Positions 18,504-27,687 are shown, counted from the stretch's first letter. The stretch: DNA of 64,000 nucleotides from Aromatoleum anaerobium (GCF_012910705.2 NZ_WTVG02000038.1:1-64000); one strand, 5' to 3'. Translations and numbers: made by a program. Notes: generated by a model from the sequence alone, not told the origin.

Positions 18504-19699
18504 GCCTCGCGGACTTCCTCCAGCTCGCGCTGCGCTCGCTCGTCGCGCACCGGCTGCGCAGCTTCCTGACGCTGCTCGGCATCGGCGTCGGCATCGCCGC
18601 GGTGATCCTGCTGACCTCGATCGGCGAAGGCCTGCACCAGTTCGTGCTCAAGGAATTCACGCAGTTCGGCACCAACATCATCCAGGTCACGCCGGGCCGG
18701 CAGGGCGCGCGCGGCGGCCCGCCGGGGCTGCCGAGCACGACGCGCGAGCTCACGCTCGACGACGCCGCCGCGATCGCGCGGCTGCCGCTCGTCACCGGCA
18801 TGACGCCGATCGTGCACGGCAACTCGGAGGTCTCCGCGGCCGGGCGGGTGCGGCGCACCAGCGTCTACGGCGTCGGCGCCGAGATGGACCGGCTCTTTTC
18901 GATGCGGGTCGGCATCGGCCGCTTCCTGCCGCCGGACGACCCGGCCGGCGCGCGCGCATTCGTCGTGCTCGGCGCGAAGCTCAAGCGCGAACTGTTCGGC
19001 AATGCGAACGCGCTCGGCGAACGGCTGCGCATCGGCGGCGAGCGCTACCGCGTCATCGGCGTCATGGCGGAGAAAGGCCAGTTCCTCGGCGTCGATCTCG
19101 ACGACACCGCCTATATCCCGACGGCGCGCGCGCTCGCGCTGTACAACCGCGAAGGGCTGATGGAGATCGACGTCACGTACGCGGAAACGACGCCGGCCGC
19201 GGCCGTGGCGGAGGCGATCCGCACACTGCTGACCGCGCGCCACGGCCAGGACGACGTGACGCTGACGACGCAGGAAGACATGCTCGCGCGGCTGTCGAAC
19301 ATCCTCGGCATTCTCACTGCGGCAGTTGGAGCGCTCGGCGGCATCTCGCTCGCCGTCGGCGGCGTCGGCATCGTCACGATCATGACGATCGCGGTGACCG
19401 AACGCACCAACGAGATCGGCCTGCTCGTCGCGCTCGGTGCACGGCGCGCGACGATACTCGGCCTGTTCCTCGGCGAAGCCGTCGCGCTGGCTGCGATCGG
19501 CGGCGCGCTCGGCCTCCTCGCCGGGGCCGGGCTCGCGCAGCTCGTCGGGCTGCTCGTGCCGGCGCTGCCAGTGCGCACGCCGTGGCATTTCGTCGTCGTC
19601 GCCGAAGTGCTGGCGATCGCCATCGGCCTGCTCGCCGGGGTGCTGCCGGCGCGCAAGGCGGCGCGGCTCGATCCGGTCCAAGCGCTGCGCGCCGAATAG
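18500..19699 (+). CDS. MacB-like ABC permease, second copy (FtsX domain)
   Basis: A 399-residue permease with the same architecture as its upstream neighbour: N-terminal helix (LRSFLTLLGIGVGIAAVILLTSIGEG), periplasmic domain with GTNIIQVTPGRQG, and C-terminal FtsX helices with ERTNEIGLLVALGARR and LPARKAARLDPVQALRAE. It starts at an ATG overlapping the previous stop by the ATGA arrangement. The two copies are clearly homologous but diverged, so the duplication is old. Last gene of the exporter group. Confidence 0.9.
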   Translation: MSLADFLQLALRSLVAHRLRSFLTLLGIGVGIAAVILLTSIGEGLHQFVLKEFTQFGTNIIQVTPGRQGARGGPPGLPSTTRELTLDDAAAIARLPLVTGMTPIVHGNSEVSAAGRVRRTSVYGVGAEMDRLFSMRVGIGRFLPPDDPAGARAFVVLGAKLKRELFGNANALGERLRIGGERYRVIGVMAEKGQFLGVDLDDTAYIPTARALALYNREGLMEIDVTYAETTPAAAVAEAIRTLLTARHGQDDVTLTTQEDMLARLSNILGILTAAVGALGGISLAVGGVGIVTIMTIAVTERTNEIGLLVALGARRATILGLFLGEAVALAAIGGALGLLAGAGLAQLVGLLVPALPVRTPWHFVVVAEVLAIAIGLLAGVLPARKAARLDPVQALRAE

Positions 19700-19797
19700 A
19701 AACAGCGGAACAGCGGAACAGCTGAAGCGCAGGCGAAGCGCTTGTCCACGGCAGTTTCATTGCGGCAGATCAAACGTCTGCGATCGGCTGCGGCGAC

Positions 19798-19836
19798 CGC
19801 CGTCCACGGCGACTACAGTGAATCGACGGATTCACT
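19798..19836 (+). promoter_or_regulatory. double hairpin/palindrome ahead of the Cys-rich gene
   Basis: Two perfect stems in tandem. CGCCGT/ACGGCG (19798-19803 with 19806-19811) has a 2-base loop. AGTGAATC/GATTCACT (19817-19824 with 19829-19836) has a GACG loop. They end 29 bases before the ATG at 19866. They could be an operator for a dimeric repressor or a structured leader. No T-tract follows, so it is not a classical terminator. Confidence 0.5.
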
Positions 19837-19865
19837 CTTCGCGCAACTGCAACATGGAGGTTGTC

Positions 19866-20135
19866 ATGTGTTTCTTCGACTCGCCCGTCGGCCGCTGCGA
19901 GGCCGTACGGGAGCTGGTGCTGCTGGACGAAACCCAGCAGGAATGTGCGTGCGAGCACAGTTGCCCGCCCGGCTTCGACTGCCCGCTGAAAGGCATCTTC
20001 ACCGAACAATCCGGCGTCACCGATCCGGCAAGCTTGCCCTGCCGGCGGGCGCCGCCGCCGCGAAGCCCGAAAGTCCGCGGCACCCGGCTCGGCGACGAGG
20101 CGCAGCCACGTTCAGAAGCGTTCGTCTTCTCGTAG
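19866..20135 (+). CDS. small Cys-rich protein of unknown function
   Basis: An 89-residue protein with a very good ribosome binding site (GGAGG, 19856-19860). Six of its seven Cys lie in the first half: C2, C11, then C27-x-C29-x3-C33-x5-C39 around the phrase [13 protein letters not shown]. The seventh is C59. No signal peptide or membrane segment is visible, so a cytoplasmic metal- or cluster-binding role is possible but unproven. The C-terminal tail is Pro/Arg-rich and its last 24 bases overlap the end of the convergent pseudouridine synthase gene. I do not recognise the family. It follows the ABC exporter by 166 bases and has its own structured leader. Confidence 0.6.
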   Translation: MCFFDSPVGRCEAVRELVLLDETQQECACEHSCPPGFDCPLKGIFTEQSGVTDPASLPCRRAPPPRSPKVRGTRLGDEAQPRSEAFVFS

Positions 20136-21329
20136 GAAGCGCCACTGCCCGAGCGGCAGGTCGCCGAGCTTGACGCGCCCGATGCGGACGCGCTTGAGGC
20201 CGACGACCTTCAGTCCGACCAGTTCGCACATCCGCCGGATCTGGCGCTTGCGGCCTTCGCGCAGCACGAAGCGCAGCTGATCCTCGTTGAGCCACTCGAC
20301 TTTCGCCGGACGCAGCGTCCGGCCGTCGAGTTCGAGGCCGTGGTTGAGCAGCGCGAGGCCGCGTTCGTCCAGTCTGCCTTCGACCCGCACCAGGTATTCC
20401 TTCTCGACCTTCGAATCGTCGCCGATCAGCTGGCGCGCGATCCGTCCGTCCTGCGTCAGCACCAGGAGGCCGGTCGAGTCGATGTCGAGCCGCCCCGCAG
20501 GCGCGATCCCTTTCAGGTGCGAGGGATGAAAGCGCTGCGCGTCGGCGCGGTCGAACTGGTTGTCCGGCCCGATCAGCGACACCGCCGGCTCGAAGCCCGG
20601 CTCGGGCTGGCCGGACACGTAGCCGACCGGCTTGTGCAGCAGGATCGTGACCTGCTCCATCTGACGGCGCTTCGCCTGCGCGGCGAGCGTGATCTCGGCG
20701 TTCGGGTCGATGCGGATGCCCAGTTCGCTGACCCGCTGCCCGTCGACGAACACCCAGCCGCGCTCGATGATCTCGTCGGCCTCGCGACGCGAACACAGGC
20801 CGCGTTCGGACATGATTTTCGACAGCCGCACCCCTTCCGGCGCGTCGCTCTGGGCCAGCGCCGGCGCGGGAACGGACGGCGCGACGGGCCGGGGACGCAC
20901 AGTATCGGGAGCCCGTGGCCGCGGACGGTCCGAAGTGCGTCCGGCAGCGGGAGCCTTCGCGGTCCTGCGCGCGGGACCCTCGCCGGCTGCGGAAGCGGGG
21001 GGGTGAGGATGAGGGGGATTCTTGCGCGGCCCCCCGGGCTTGCGATTGGAGTCTTTCGATGGGGCTGCAGCCTGGTGCTCGGGAGGCTTTCCCGTGCCGC
21101 GGCGATCGGCCGACGGCAGGAAGCGCGTGCGCAATCCGGATTTTCTCGCGGGCACGTCGTTGCCGGCGGCCACCGCATCGGCGGCCTCAGCCGGCTTGAC
21201 GCCGAGGGTCGTGCGGCGGGTGCCGGTTGCGGCCTCGTCGCGGGCAACGCTGCGGGAAGGCTTGGTTGTCGTGTCGTCCGTCTCGGCGGCGGGCCGGCCG
21301 GTATCTCCGGCGGTGGGGGAGCGTTTCAT
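20112..21329 (-). CDS. RsuA-family 23S rRNA pseudouridine synthase (RluB/RluF-like)
   Basis: Converts a uridine in 23S rRNA to pseudouridine. The 405-residue product starts at ATG 21327-21329 (an in-frame TTG lies 12 bases upstream). The first 165 residues or so are Pro/Arg/Ala/Lys-rich and probably disordered. An S4 RNA-binding domain follows ([22 protein letters not shown]). The catalytic domain has the motif [17 protein letters not shown], with the catalytic Asp in GRLD. It ends [22 protein letters not shown]. Which of RluB, RluE or RluF it equals cannot be settled by eye. Confidence 0.88.
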   Translation of the reverse strand: MKRSPTAGDTGRPAAETDDTTTKPSRSVARDEAATGTRRTTLGVKPAEAADAVAAGNDVPARKSGLRTRFLPSADRRGTGKPPEHQAAAPSKDSNRKPGGPRKNPPHPHPPASAAGEGPARRTAKAPAAGRTSDRPRPRAPDTVRPRPVAPSVPAPALAQSDAPEGVRLSKIMSERGLCSRREADEIIERGWVFVDGQRVSELGIRIDPNAEITLAAQAKRRQMEQVTILLHKPVGYVSGQPEPGFEPAVSLIGPDNQFDRADAQRFHPSHLKGIAPAGRLDIDSTGLLVLTQDGRIARQLIGDDSKVEKEYLVRVEGRLDERGLALLNHGLELDGRTLRPAKVEWLNEDQLRFVLREGRKRQIRRMCELVGLKVVGLKRVRIGRVKLGDLPLGQWRFLREDERF

Positions 21330-21462
21330 GGAAACCTGCAATCAGAAAAAGTCGGCCGCGCGGGGCCGGTGCCGAATCATACGCGCGGCGGCGGCCGCGG
21401 TCTGTCTTCCCGGGGCGATTCTTCGCTGCGCCCGTCGAACCCGGTCCGGCCGCCCTGCTCCC

Positions 21463-22719
21463 TTACAGCAACTGGAACGCGAGGATCGCGACGAAGGTCG
21501 GCGGCAGCGCGGTGACCAGCAGGCCCAGCGGGTTGATCGCCTCGTCGTCGAAATTGCCGCGCAGGATCGCGAAGCCCGCCGGGTTCGGCGCGTTCGCGAT
21601 CACGGTCAGGCCGCCTCCGGTGACCGCACCGGCGACCAGCGAATACTTGAATGCCTCATCCGTGCCTTCGACGAGCGAGCCGAGATACGTCAGTGCGGCA
21701 TTGTCGGTGATCGCGGTCAGCGCCGTGGCGCCGAAATAAAGCGCGGTCGTGTCCATGCCCGCAAGGATGTCCTGCAGCCACCACTGCTGCAGCGCCCCGA
21801 GCGTCACCAGCCCGGCGAGGAAGAAGCCGACCATCAGGCCTTCGCGCAGCATCAGTCGGTCGTGGTAATGCCGGTAGCCTTCGGCGACGCCAAGAAACAG
21901 CAGGAACAGGCCGACGAACACGATCGGGTGATGGGCAAAATAGACGATGCCGACGAGAAACGCGACGTGCGCGGTGATCAGCGCCCACGGCACGGTGCGA
22001 TCCTTGCTCCGCGCGTCGACCTTCAGCGCCTTCAGTTCCCGCGCGAACAGGAAGGTCGCGATGCCGGCGTTGACGAACACGGCGAGCGCTGCTTTCCAGC
22101 CGAAATGGCCGAGCATGTACCACATGTCCCAGTTCCACTTCGCGGCCACCATCAGCACCGGCGGCGCGGCAAAATGCGTCAGCGTGCCGCCGATCGACAC
22201 GTTCACGAACAGCGCGCCGAGCGTGACGTACTTGAGCCGGTGCGAGATCCCTTTCGCGTAGAAGTTGTCGCGCAGCATCAGCGCGGCCAGCGTCATCGCC
22301 GCCGGTTCGGTGATGAAGGACCCGAGCAGCGGCAGCACCGCCAGGCACACGAAGTAGAACGCGACGCTGTCATGGAGCGGAATGTAACGGGCCAGCGCAC
22401 GCGCGCCGATCTTGCACAGCTCGAGAATCGGCCGGCTCGCGGCAACCACCATGATGATGAACACGAACGCCGGTTCGGTGTAGTTCAGCCCTTCGAGATA
22501 CGTCGTCGGGGCGCTCGCACCGCCGGTCACGGCCATGAAAATGAGCAGCACGAACGCCCAGAAGCCGAACACGACTTCCACTTCGCCGAGCAGGTGCCAG
22601 ATGCCGGCGTGATTGGGCTGGAGGTGAGCGAGATGCTCGAAGTACTTGGTCAGGAACGTATGGGCGACCGCCACCGCGAACAAGCCGGTGCCGACCACTT
22701 CGAGCATCGAGGGATTCAT
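21463..22719 (-). CDS. putative Na+/H+ antiporter (PF07399-like)
   Basis: A 418-residue polytopic membrane protein with about ten to eleven hydrophobic segments. Conserved polar stretches inside membrane regions, such as GSFITEPAAMTLAALMLRDNFY, NVSIGGTLTHFAAPPVL, AITDNAALTYLGSLVEG and GGGLTVIANAPNPAGFAIL, resemble ion-transporter superfamily antiporters annotated as putative Na+/H+ antiporter. Start ATG at 22717-22719 behind AAGG. It lies 79 bases downstream of lutC on the same strand, so it may be cotranscribed with the lactate genes. Ion specificity is not shown by the sequence. Confidence 0.8.
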   Translation of the reverse strand: MNPSMLEVVGTGLFAVAVAHTFLTKYFEHLAHLQPNHAGIWHLLGEVEVVFGFWAFVLLIFMAVTGGASAPTTYLEGLNYTEPAFVFIIMVVAASRPILELCKIGARALARYIPLHDSVAFYFVCLAVLPLLGSFITEPAAMTLAALMLRDNFYAKGISHRLKYVTLGALFVNVSIGGTLTHFAAPPVLMVAAKWNWDMWYMLGHFGWKAALAVFVNAGIATFLFARELKALKVDARSKDRTVPWALITAHVAFLVGIVYFAHHPIVFVGLFLLFLGVAEGYRHYHDRLMLREGLMVGFFLAGLVTLGALQQWWLQDILAGMDTTALYFGATALTAITDNAALTYLGSLVEGTDEAFKYSLVAGAVTGGGLTVIANAPNPAGFAILRGNFDDEAINPLGLLVTALPPTFVAILAFQLL

Positions 22720-22798
22720 TCAGGACCTTGCCATCATCAAAAAACCGGAAGCGCCCGATTATAGGCGGTCGGGCGCCGCGTTTCCGCCGCAAAAGGCG

Positions 22799-23452
22799 CT
22801 ATTCGCCGCGCACGAGGACCAGATGCACGCGGTACGGGCCGTGCGCCCCGAGCACGATCGTCATTTCGATGTCGCCGGTGCGCGACGGGCCGGAAATGAA
22901 ATTCACCGCGCGCGGCAGTTCGCCGATTTCGCTGCGCGCGAGCGCCCAGGCCTCTTCCATCGCCGGGACGATGCGCGACATCGGCACCACCGCGACATGA
23001 GTCTCGGGCAGCAGGCTCGTCGCCGCCGGGGTGCGGGGGCCGGAACAGGTCATCAGCGTGCCGGTCTCGGCGATCGCGCAGAAACACCCGGTGACGCCGA
23101 CGAGATCCGCGTCGCCGGCGGCGCGCGCCTCCATCGCCAGGCCCGCCGCCGCCCAGTCCAGCCCGGCGAGCGAAGGCCACACGACGCCACGGCGACCGAG
23201 CGCGCGGGCATCGAGATAGCGGGCAACGGCGGCCGGCACGTCGGCGAGCGCCGCGACCTCGTCGATCGTGCTCGACATGCGCTCCGCCTCGCACCGGAAG
23301 CGGGCCGCGAGATCGGCGTCGAACAGCGGGCGCGGGCCGGCGGCGGGCGCATTGAACGCTGTTTTCACATCGGCCCGCGCCGCCTCCCGGCTGCGCTCGG
23401 TGCGACCCAGTGCGGCGCGGACGCGCCCCAGGATATCGTCACGCGCGTTCAT
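22799..23452 (-). CDS. lutC: lactate utilization protein LutC
   Basis: LUD-domain subunit of the LutABC L-lactate dehydrogenase complex that oxidises lactate to pyruvate in the cytoplasm. The 217-residue product has the expected N-terminus MNARDDILGRVRAALGR and the LUD core near the end: ETGTLMTCSGPRTPAATSLLP, HVAVVP and FISGPSRTGDIEMTIVLGAHGP. The true start is ATG at 23450-23452; the longer frame is not conserved. It lies 85 bases downstream of lutB on the same strand. Confidence 0.92.
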   Translation of the reverse strand: MNARDDILGRVRAALGRTERSREAARADVKTAFNAPAAGPRPLFDADLAARFRCEAERMSSTIDEVAALADVPAAVARYLDARALGRRGVVWPSLAGLDWAAAGLAMEARAAGDADLVGVTGCFCAIAETGTLMTCSGPRTPAATSLLPETHVAVVPMSRIVPAMEEAWALARSEIGELPRAVNFISGPSRTGDIEMTIVLGAHGPYRVHLVLVRGE

Positions 23453-23537
23453 TCTTCGCCTCCGGTGGCATCCGCGAAGGACCGCGGGCGGCGCAATTGC
23501 GCACCGGCCGCGCCGTGTTCGAGCAGCGCGCTGCACC

Positions 23538-24980
23538 TCATCGCGTCGTCCTCCCCTCATGCCGAACCCGTTCGGCATACAGCTCGCGGAACGTCCGCCC
23601 TTCCGGCGCGGCCAGATCGCGGCCTGCCGTCCACTCCGGTGCGGCGCGCAGCGCCCGGATGCGGTCCGTGCCGCCGGCGAGCCGGTTCAGGTACCGCACC
23701 GCGGTGCGCGCCGCGAATCCGTACAGCGCCGGGCGGCTCGCGACCCAGCCCCACAGTCGCAGCGCGAGCCGTTCGCGCCACGGGCGCAGCTTCAGCTCGA
23801 CCTGCTTCTCGCGCAGCTTGCGCAGCAGCTCCGGCAGCGGAATCTTCACCGGACAGACGACGCCGCACTGGTTGCACAGCGTCGAGGCGTGCGGCAGGTC
23901 GAGCGCGTTCTCGATGCCGGTATAGAGCGGCGTCAGCACCGAGCCCATCGGCCCCGGATAAACCCAGCCGTACGCGTGCCCGCCGACGCTCTGATACACC
24001 GGGCAGTGGTTCATGCACGCGCCGCAGCGGATGCAACGCAGCATCGGCTCGAACTCGGTGCCGACGAGGCTCGCGCGGCCGTTGTCGACGAGGATGACGT
24101 AGAGGTGTTCGGGGCCGTCGAGATCGTCCTCGCCCTTCACGCCGGTCAGCACCGACACGTAATTCGAGATGCGCTGGCCGGTCGCCGAGCGCGGCAAGAG
24201 CCGCATCAGCGTCGAGAAGTCCTCGAGCGTCGGGACGAGCTTCTCGATCCCCGTCACGACGACATGCACTTTCGGCAGCGTCGTCACCATCCGCCCATTG
24301 CCCTCGTTCGTCACGAGTGCCACCGAACCAGTCTCGGCGATGAGGAAGTTCGCGCCGCTGATGCCCATTTCGGCGCTCATGAAATGCTCGCGCAGCACTT
24401 CGCGCGCCTCGCGCGCCATGCCGGCGATGTCGTCCTTTTTCGGCGTGTGGTGGGTGCGGGCGAAAAGTTCGGCCACTTCCTCCTTCGACTTGTGGAAGAC
24501 CGGCGCGATGATGTGCGAAGGCGGCTCGTTGTCGTTGATCTGCAGGATGTATTCGCCCAGGTCGGTCTCGACCGGCTCGATTCCGGCGGCGGCGAGCGCC
24601 TCGTTGAGGCCGGCCTCTTCCGACAGCATCGATTTCGACTTCGCGGCTTTCGTCACGCCATGGCGGCGCGCGATGTCCACGACGAGCCGGCAGATCTCGG
24701 CCCCGTCACGCGCGTACAGCACCTCGGCGCCGCGGGCGCGGGCCTTGTCCTCGAACGTCTCGAGCCAGACGTCGAGGTTGCCCAGCACGCGGTCGCGGAT
24801 CGCGCTCGCCGCGTCCCGCAGCGCCTCGAAGTCGGCGCCGGGAGCGGCATCGTAGTCGGCCACCGCCTGCGCCCGCCCCTCGACGAAGCGGCTCTTGGCC
24901 TTGCCGAGGTTCGCCTGCAGCTGGCGGTCCGCGAGCTTGTCGCCGGCCCGCGCCTTGAAGAACATTGCCTGCGAGCGCAT
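23538..24980 (-). CDS. lutB: lactate utilization iron-sulfur protein LutB
   Basis: Electron-transfer subunit of LutABC, 480 residues. The LUD domain spans about residues 60-300 (ISGANFLIAETGSVALVTNEGNGR). Two ferredoxin-type cysteine groups follow: C316-x2-C319-x2-C322-x3-C326-P, and C369-x2-C372-x3-C376-P. These should bind two [4Fe-4S] clusters. The start ATG at 24978-24980 overlaps the lutA stop (ATGA), so the two are coupled. A longer in-frame reading upstream runs through lutA in the wrong frame and is not real. Confidence 0.94.
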   Translation of the reverse strand: MRSQAMFFKARAGDKLADRQLQANLGKAKSRFVEGRAQAVADYDAAPGADFEALRDAASAIRDRVLGNLDVWLETFEDKARARGAEVLYARDGAEICRLVVDIARRHGVTKAAKSKSMLSEEAGLNEALAAAGIEPVETDLGEYILQINDNEPPSHIIAPVFHKSKEEVAELFARTHHTPKKDDIAGMAREAREVLREHFMSAEMGISGANFLIAETGSVALVTNEGNGRMVTTLPKVHVVVTGIEKLVPTLEDFSTLMRLLPRSATGQRISNYVSVLTGVKGEDDLDGPEHLYVILVDNGRASLVGTEFEPMLRCIRCGACMNHCPVYQSVGGHAYGWVYPGPMGSVLTPLYTGIENALDLPHASTLCNQCGVVCPVKIPLPELLRKLREKQVELKLRPWRERLALRLWGWVASRPALYGFAARTAVRYLNRLAGGTDRIRALRAAPEWTAGRDLAAPEGRTFRELYAERVRHEGRTTR

Positions 24981-25705
24981 CAGTCTTCCCCGGCCAGCAC
25001 CTCGGCGACATGCAGCACGCGCGTGCGCTCGTCGCCGCGGCGACGCAGCCGGCCCTCGATGTTCAGCATGCAGCCCAGATCCCCGAGCACCACCGCGTCG
25101 GCTCCCGTCGCCCGGATGTTGTCGCACTTGCGATCGACGATGCGCGTCGAGATGTCGCCGAACTTCACCGAGAACAGGCCGCCGAAGCCGCAGCACTCCT
25201 CGCTCGCGGCCATCTCCTTCAGCTCGACGCCCGGCATGTGCGCGAGCAGCGCGCGCGGCTGCGCCTTCACGCCTAGTTCGCGCAGCCCCGAGCAACTGTC
25301 GTGGTAGGTCACAGTGCCTTCGAAGTCGCCTGGCACGCCGCCTACGCCGAGCACGGAGACGAGAAAATCCGTCAGTTCGAACGTGCGCGCCGCCAGCGCC
25401 CGGGCACGCGCCGCGGCGGCCGGATCGTCGTCGAACAGCTGCGGATAATGGGCCCGGATCATCCCGCCGCACGACCCGGACGGAACGACCACGTAGTCGA
25501 GCCCATCGAATTCGGCGATCAGCTTCAGCGCCAGCGCGCGCGCGACGCGGGTGTCGCCGGAGTTGAAGGCCGGTTGTCCGCAGCATGTCTGGGTGGAGGG
25601 CACGACGACCTCGCAGCCCGCCGCTTCGAGCAGTCGCAGGGCGGCGAAACCGATGCGCGGGCGCATCAGATCCACCAGGCATGTCACGAACAGGCCGACG
25701 CGCAT
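24980..25705 (-). CDS. lutA: lactate utilization protein LutA
   Basis: CCG-domain (heterodisulfide-reductase-like) subunit of LutABC. The 241-residue product has both cysteine-rich units: FVTCLVD with TQTCCGQPAFNSG in the first half and YHDSCSGLRELG with SEECCGFGGLFSVKFGDIS in the second. ATG at 25703-25705 is preferred because GGAAGAG lies upstream and relatives begin MRVGLFVTCL. ATGs at 25720 and 25735 are in frame. First gene of lutABC, divergent from the IclR regulator. Confidence 0.93.
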   Translation of the reverse strand: MRVGLFVTCLVDLMRPRIGFAALRLLEAAGCEVVVPSTQTCCGQPAFNSGDTRVARALALKLIAEFDGLDYVVVPSGSCGGMIRAHYPQLFDDDPAAAARARALAARTFELTDFLVSVLGVGGVPGDFEGTVTYHDSCSGLRELGVKAQPRALLAHMPGVELKEMAASEECCGFGGLFSVKFGDISTRIVDRKCDNIRATGADAVVLGDLGCMLNIEGRLRRRGDERTRVLHVAEVLAGED

Positions 25706-25738
25706 TTTCTCTTCCGTCATTCCGACAAACGCCATTTC

Positions 25739-25755
25739 ATTTCACTAGGCGAAAT
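25739..25755. promoter_or_regulatory. inverted repeat in the lutA-iclR control region
   Basis: ATTTC-N7-GAAAT, a perfect 5-bp inverted repeat of 17 bases in total. It lies between the divergent lutA and IclR genes, 34 bases upstream of the preferred lutA start. IclR-type proteins bind short palindromes of this size, so this is a candidate operator. Confidence 0.4.
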
Positions 25756-25797
25756 TACGACGCCCGAGTAAACTGTACAAGTTAAGGAAAACCCGCA

Positions 25798-26589
25798 GTG
25801 ACCCGCGTGACCTCTCCCCCCGAAACCAAGAATCCGATCCAGGTCGTCGAGCGCATGATGAAGCTGCTCGACGTCCTCGCCCATCACCCCGATCCCGCGC
25901 CGCTGAAGCAGATCGCACAGGAGACGGGGCTTCATCCCTCCACCGCCCACCGCATCCTCGGCGCGATGTCGCAAAGCGGTTTCGTCGAGCGGGGCGATGG
26001 CGGCACCTACCGTCTCGGCATCCGCCTGCTGGAACTGGGGAGCCTGGTAAAGTCGCGCATCTCGCTGCGCGAGACGGCGATGCCGGCGATGCTGAAGCTC
26101 CACGCGGCAACCGGCGAGAGCATCAATCTGGGCATTCGCGACGGCGACGAGATCGTCTATGTCGACCGCACGTCGAGCGGCCGCTCGGCCGTCCGCGTCG
26201 TGCATATCGTCGGCGCACGGGCCCCGCTGCACACCACTGCCACCGGCAAGCTCTTCCTCGTAGAGGACGGCCTGGAGTGCGTGCGCGAGTACGCGCGCCG
26301 CACCGGTCTGCCGGCCTCTACGCCAGGTTCCATCACCGACCCCGCCGCGCTGGAAAAGGAACTCGACAAGGTCCGCCGGCACGGCGTCGCGTTCGACCTC
26401 GACGAGGTCGAAAATGGCGTGCGCTGCATCGCTGCCGGCATCCGCGACGATTCCGGCGAACTGATCGCCGGCCTGTCGCTGTCGACCCCTTCGGAGCGCT
26501 TCAATCCCGACCGCGCCCCCCTCGTGCGCGAAGCCGCCGACGAAATCTCCCGTGCGCTCGGTTACGTCCCGAGCCGCAACTCCCACTGA
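25798..26589 (+). CDS. IclR-family transcriptional regulator
   Basis: A 263-residue regulator with an N-terminal winged helix-turn-helix (about residues 10-70: NPIQVVERMMKLLDVLAHHP, then LKQIAQETGLHPSTAHRILGAM) and a C-terminal effector-binding domain (about 85-260, with GINLGIRDGDEIVYVDR-like and HTTATGKLFL segments). Start GTG at 25798 behind TTAAGGAAA. It is divergent from lutABC across 92 bases, which suggests that it controls lactate use. The usual regulators of lut operons are GntR-type, so an IclR here is less common. The effector is unknown. Confidence 0.88.
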   Translation: MTRVTSPPETKNPIQVVERMMKLLDVLAHHPDPAPLKQIAQETGLHPSTAHRILGAMSQSGFVERGDGGTYRLGIRLLELGSLVKSRISLRETAMPAMLKLHAATGESINLGIRDGDEIVYVDRTSSGRSAVRVVHIVGARAPLHTTATGKLFLVEDGLECVREYARRTGLPASTPGSITDPAALEKELDKVRRHGVAFDLDEVENGVRCIAAGIRDDSGELIAGLSLSTPSERFNPDRAPLVREAADEISRALGYVPSRNSH

Positions 26590-26613
26590 CGGACGGCGAG
26601 CAGCCCGGGGCGC

Positions 26614-27687
26614 CTAGCCGTTCCCGCCGGGGACGAGCCCCGCGACGCGCTGGGCGCCCACCGCCTCGAGCCACTTCTTGATCCGCACCGCATCCGCAGT
26701 GCGCGTGTAGCGCCCATCGGAATCCATCAGCACGATGATCACCGGCTGGTCGAGCAGCCGGGCCTGCATCACGAGGCAGCGGCCCGCCTCGCGGATGTAG
26801 CCGGTCTTCGACACGTCAATATCCCATTCGGGACTGCGGACGAGCGAATTGGTGTTGCCGAAGCGATGCATCCGGCCGCGGATCTCGACATGGTCTTCGC
26901 TGCTCGTCGAAAAGCGGCGGATCAGCGGATAGGTGGACGCCGCCGACACCATGCGGACGAGATCGCGCGGACTCGAGACATTGGCCGGATCGAGACCGGT
27001 GCTGTCGTTGAAATGCGTGTCGCCGAGCCCGACCAGCCGGGCCTTGACGTTCATCGCCTGGACGAACGCAGCGATGCCGCCCGGGTAGCTGCGGCCGAGC
27101 GCCGAAGCGGCGCGGTTTTCCGACGACATCAGCGCCAGGTGCAGCAACTGCTCGCGCGTGAGCCGGGTTCCGAGCGCGAGGCGCGACCCAGTCCCCTTGA
27201 TCGTGTCGAGGTCGTCCTCGGTGATGACGATCTCTTCGGACAGGCTCTGCCCGCCGTCGAGGACCACCATCGCGGTCATCAGCTTCGTGATCGATGCGAT
27301 CGGCAGTATCGAGTCGCTCTTCTTCTCGAGGATCACTTCGCCGGTCGCCTGGTTGACGACGACGAAGGCCGCAGAGCGCAGCTGCGGGTTACCCAGCCGG
27401 TCCACTTCGGGCCGGACCTGGACCGGTGCCATCGGCGCGACGGGGGCGACCAGCGAGCGGCGAGCGGACACCTTGCGCAACGCCGGCTTGCGCACCGCGG
27501 CCTTGCGCAGCGTCGTCGCCTTGGCGGTTTTTTTGCGTATCGTGTAGCGGACCGGCGCCTTTTTGGTCGCGGTCGGTTTGGCCGTTCGGACCCGCTCCTG
27601 CCCGGTCGCGGCGGCAGCGGGTTCGATCCCTCCGGTCTGCAGCAGGGCAAGACTCAGCAGGGCAATGACAAGATGGCGGAAAGTCAT
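26614..27687 (-). CDS. pbpG: D-alanyl-D-alanine endopeptidase, PBP7-like
   Basis: Periplasmic penicillin-binding hydrolase that cuts peptidoglycan cross-links. The start is ATG at 27685-27687, giving 357 residues. A signal peptide covers about residues 1-27 (ending AAAA-TGQ). A very basic Lys/Arg/Thr linker (about 32-78) follows. The catalytic motifs are SITK at 132-135, SEN at 189-191 and KTG at 294-296. The fold is peptidase S11. The basic linker is longer than in E. coli PBP7 and may bind the wall or nucleic acid. Convergent with the IclR gene. Confidence 0.9.
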   Translation of the reverse strand: MTFRHLVIALLSLALLQTGGIEPAAAATGQERVRTAKPTATKKAPVRYTIRKKTAKATTLRKAAVRKPALRKVSARRSLVAPVAPMAPVQVRPEVDRLGNPQLRSAAFVVVNQATGEVILEKKSDSILPIASITKLMTAMVVLDGGQSLSEEIVITEDDLDTIKGTGSRLALGTRLTREQLLHLALMSSENRAASALGRSYPGGIAAFVQAMNVKARLVGLGDTHFNDSTGLDPANVSSPRDLVRMVSAASTYPLIRRFSTSSEDHVEIRGRMHRFGNTNSLVRSPEWDIDVSKTGYIREAGRCLVMQARLLDQPVIIVLMDSDGRYTRTADAVRIKKWLEAVGAQRVAGLVPGGNG

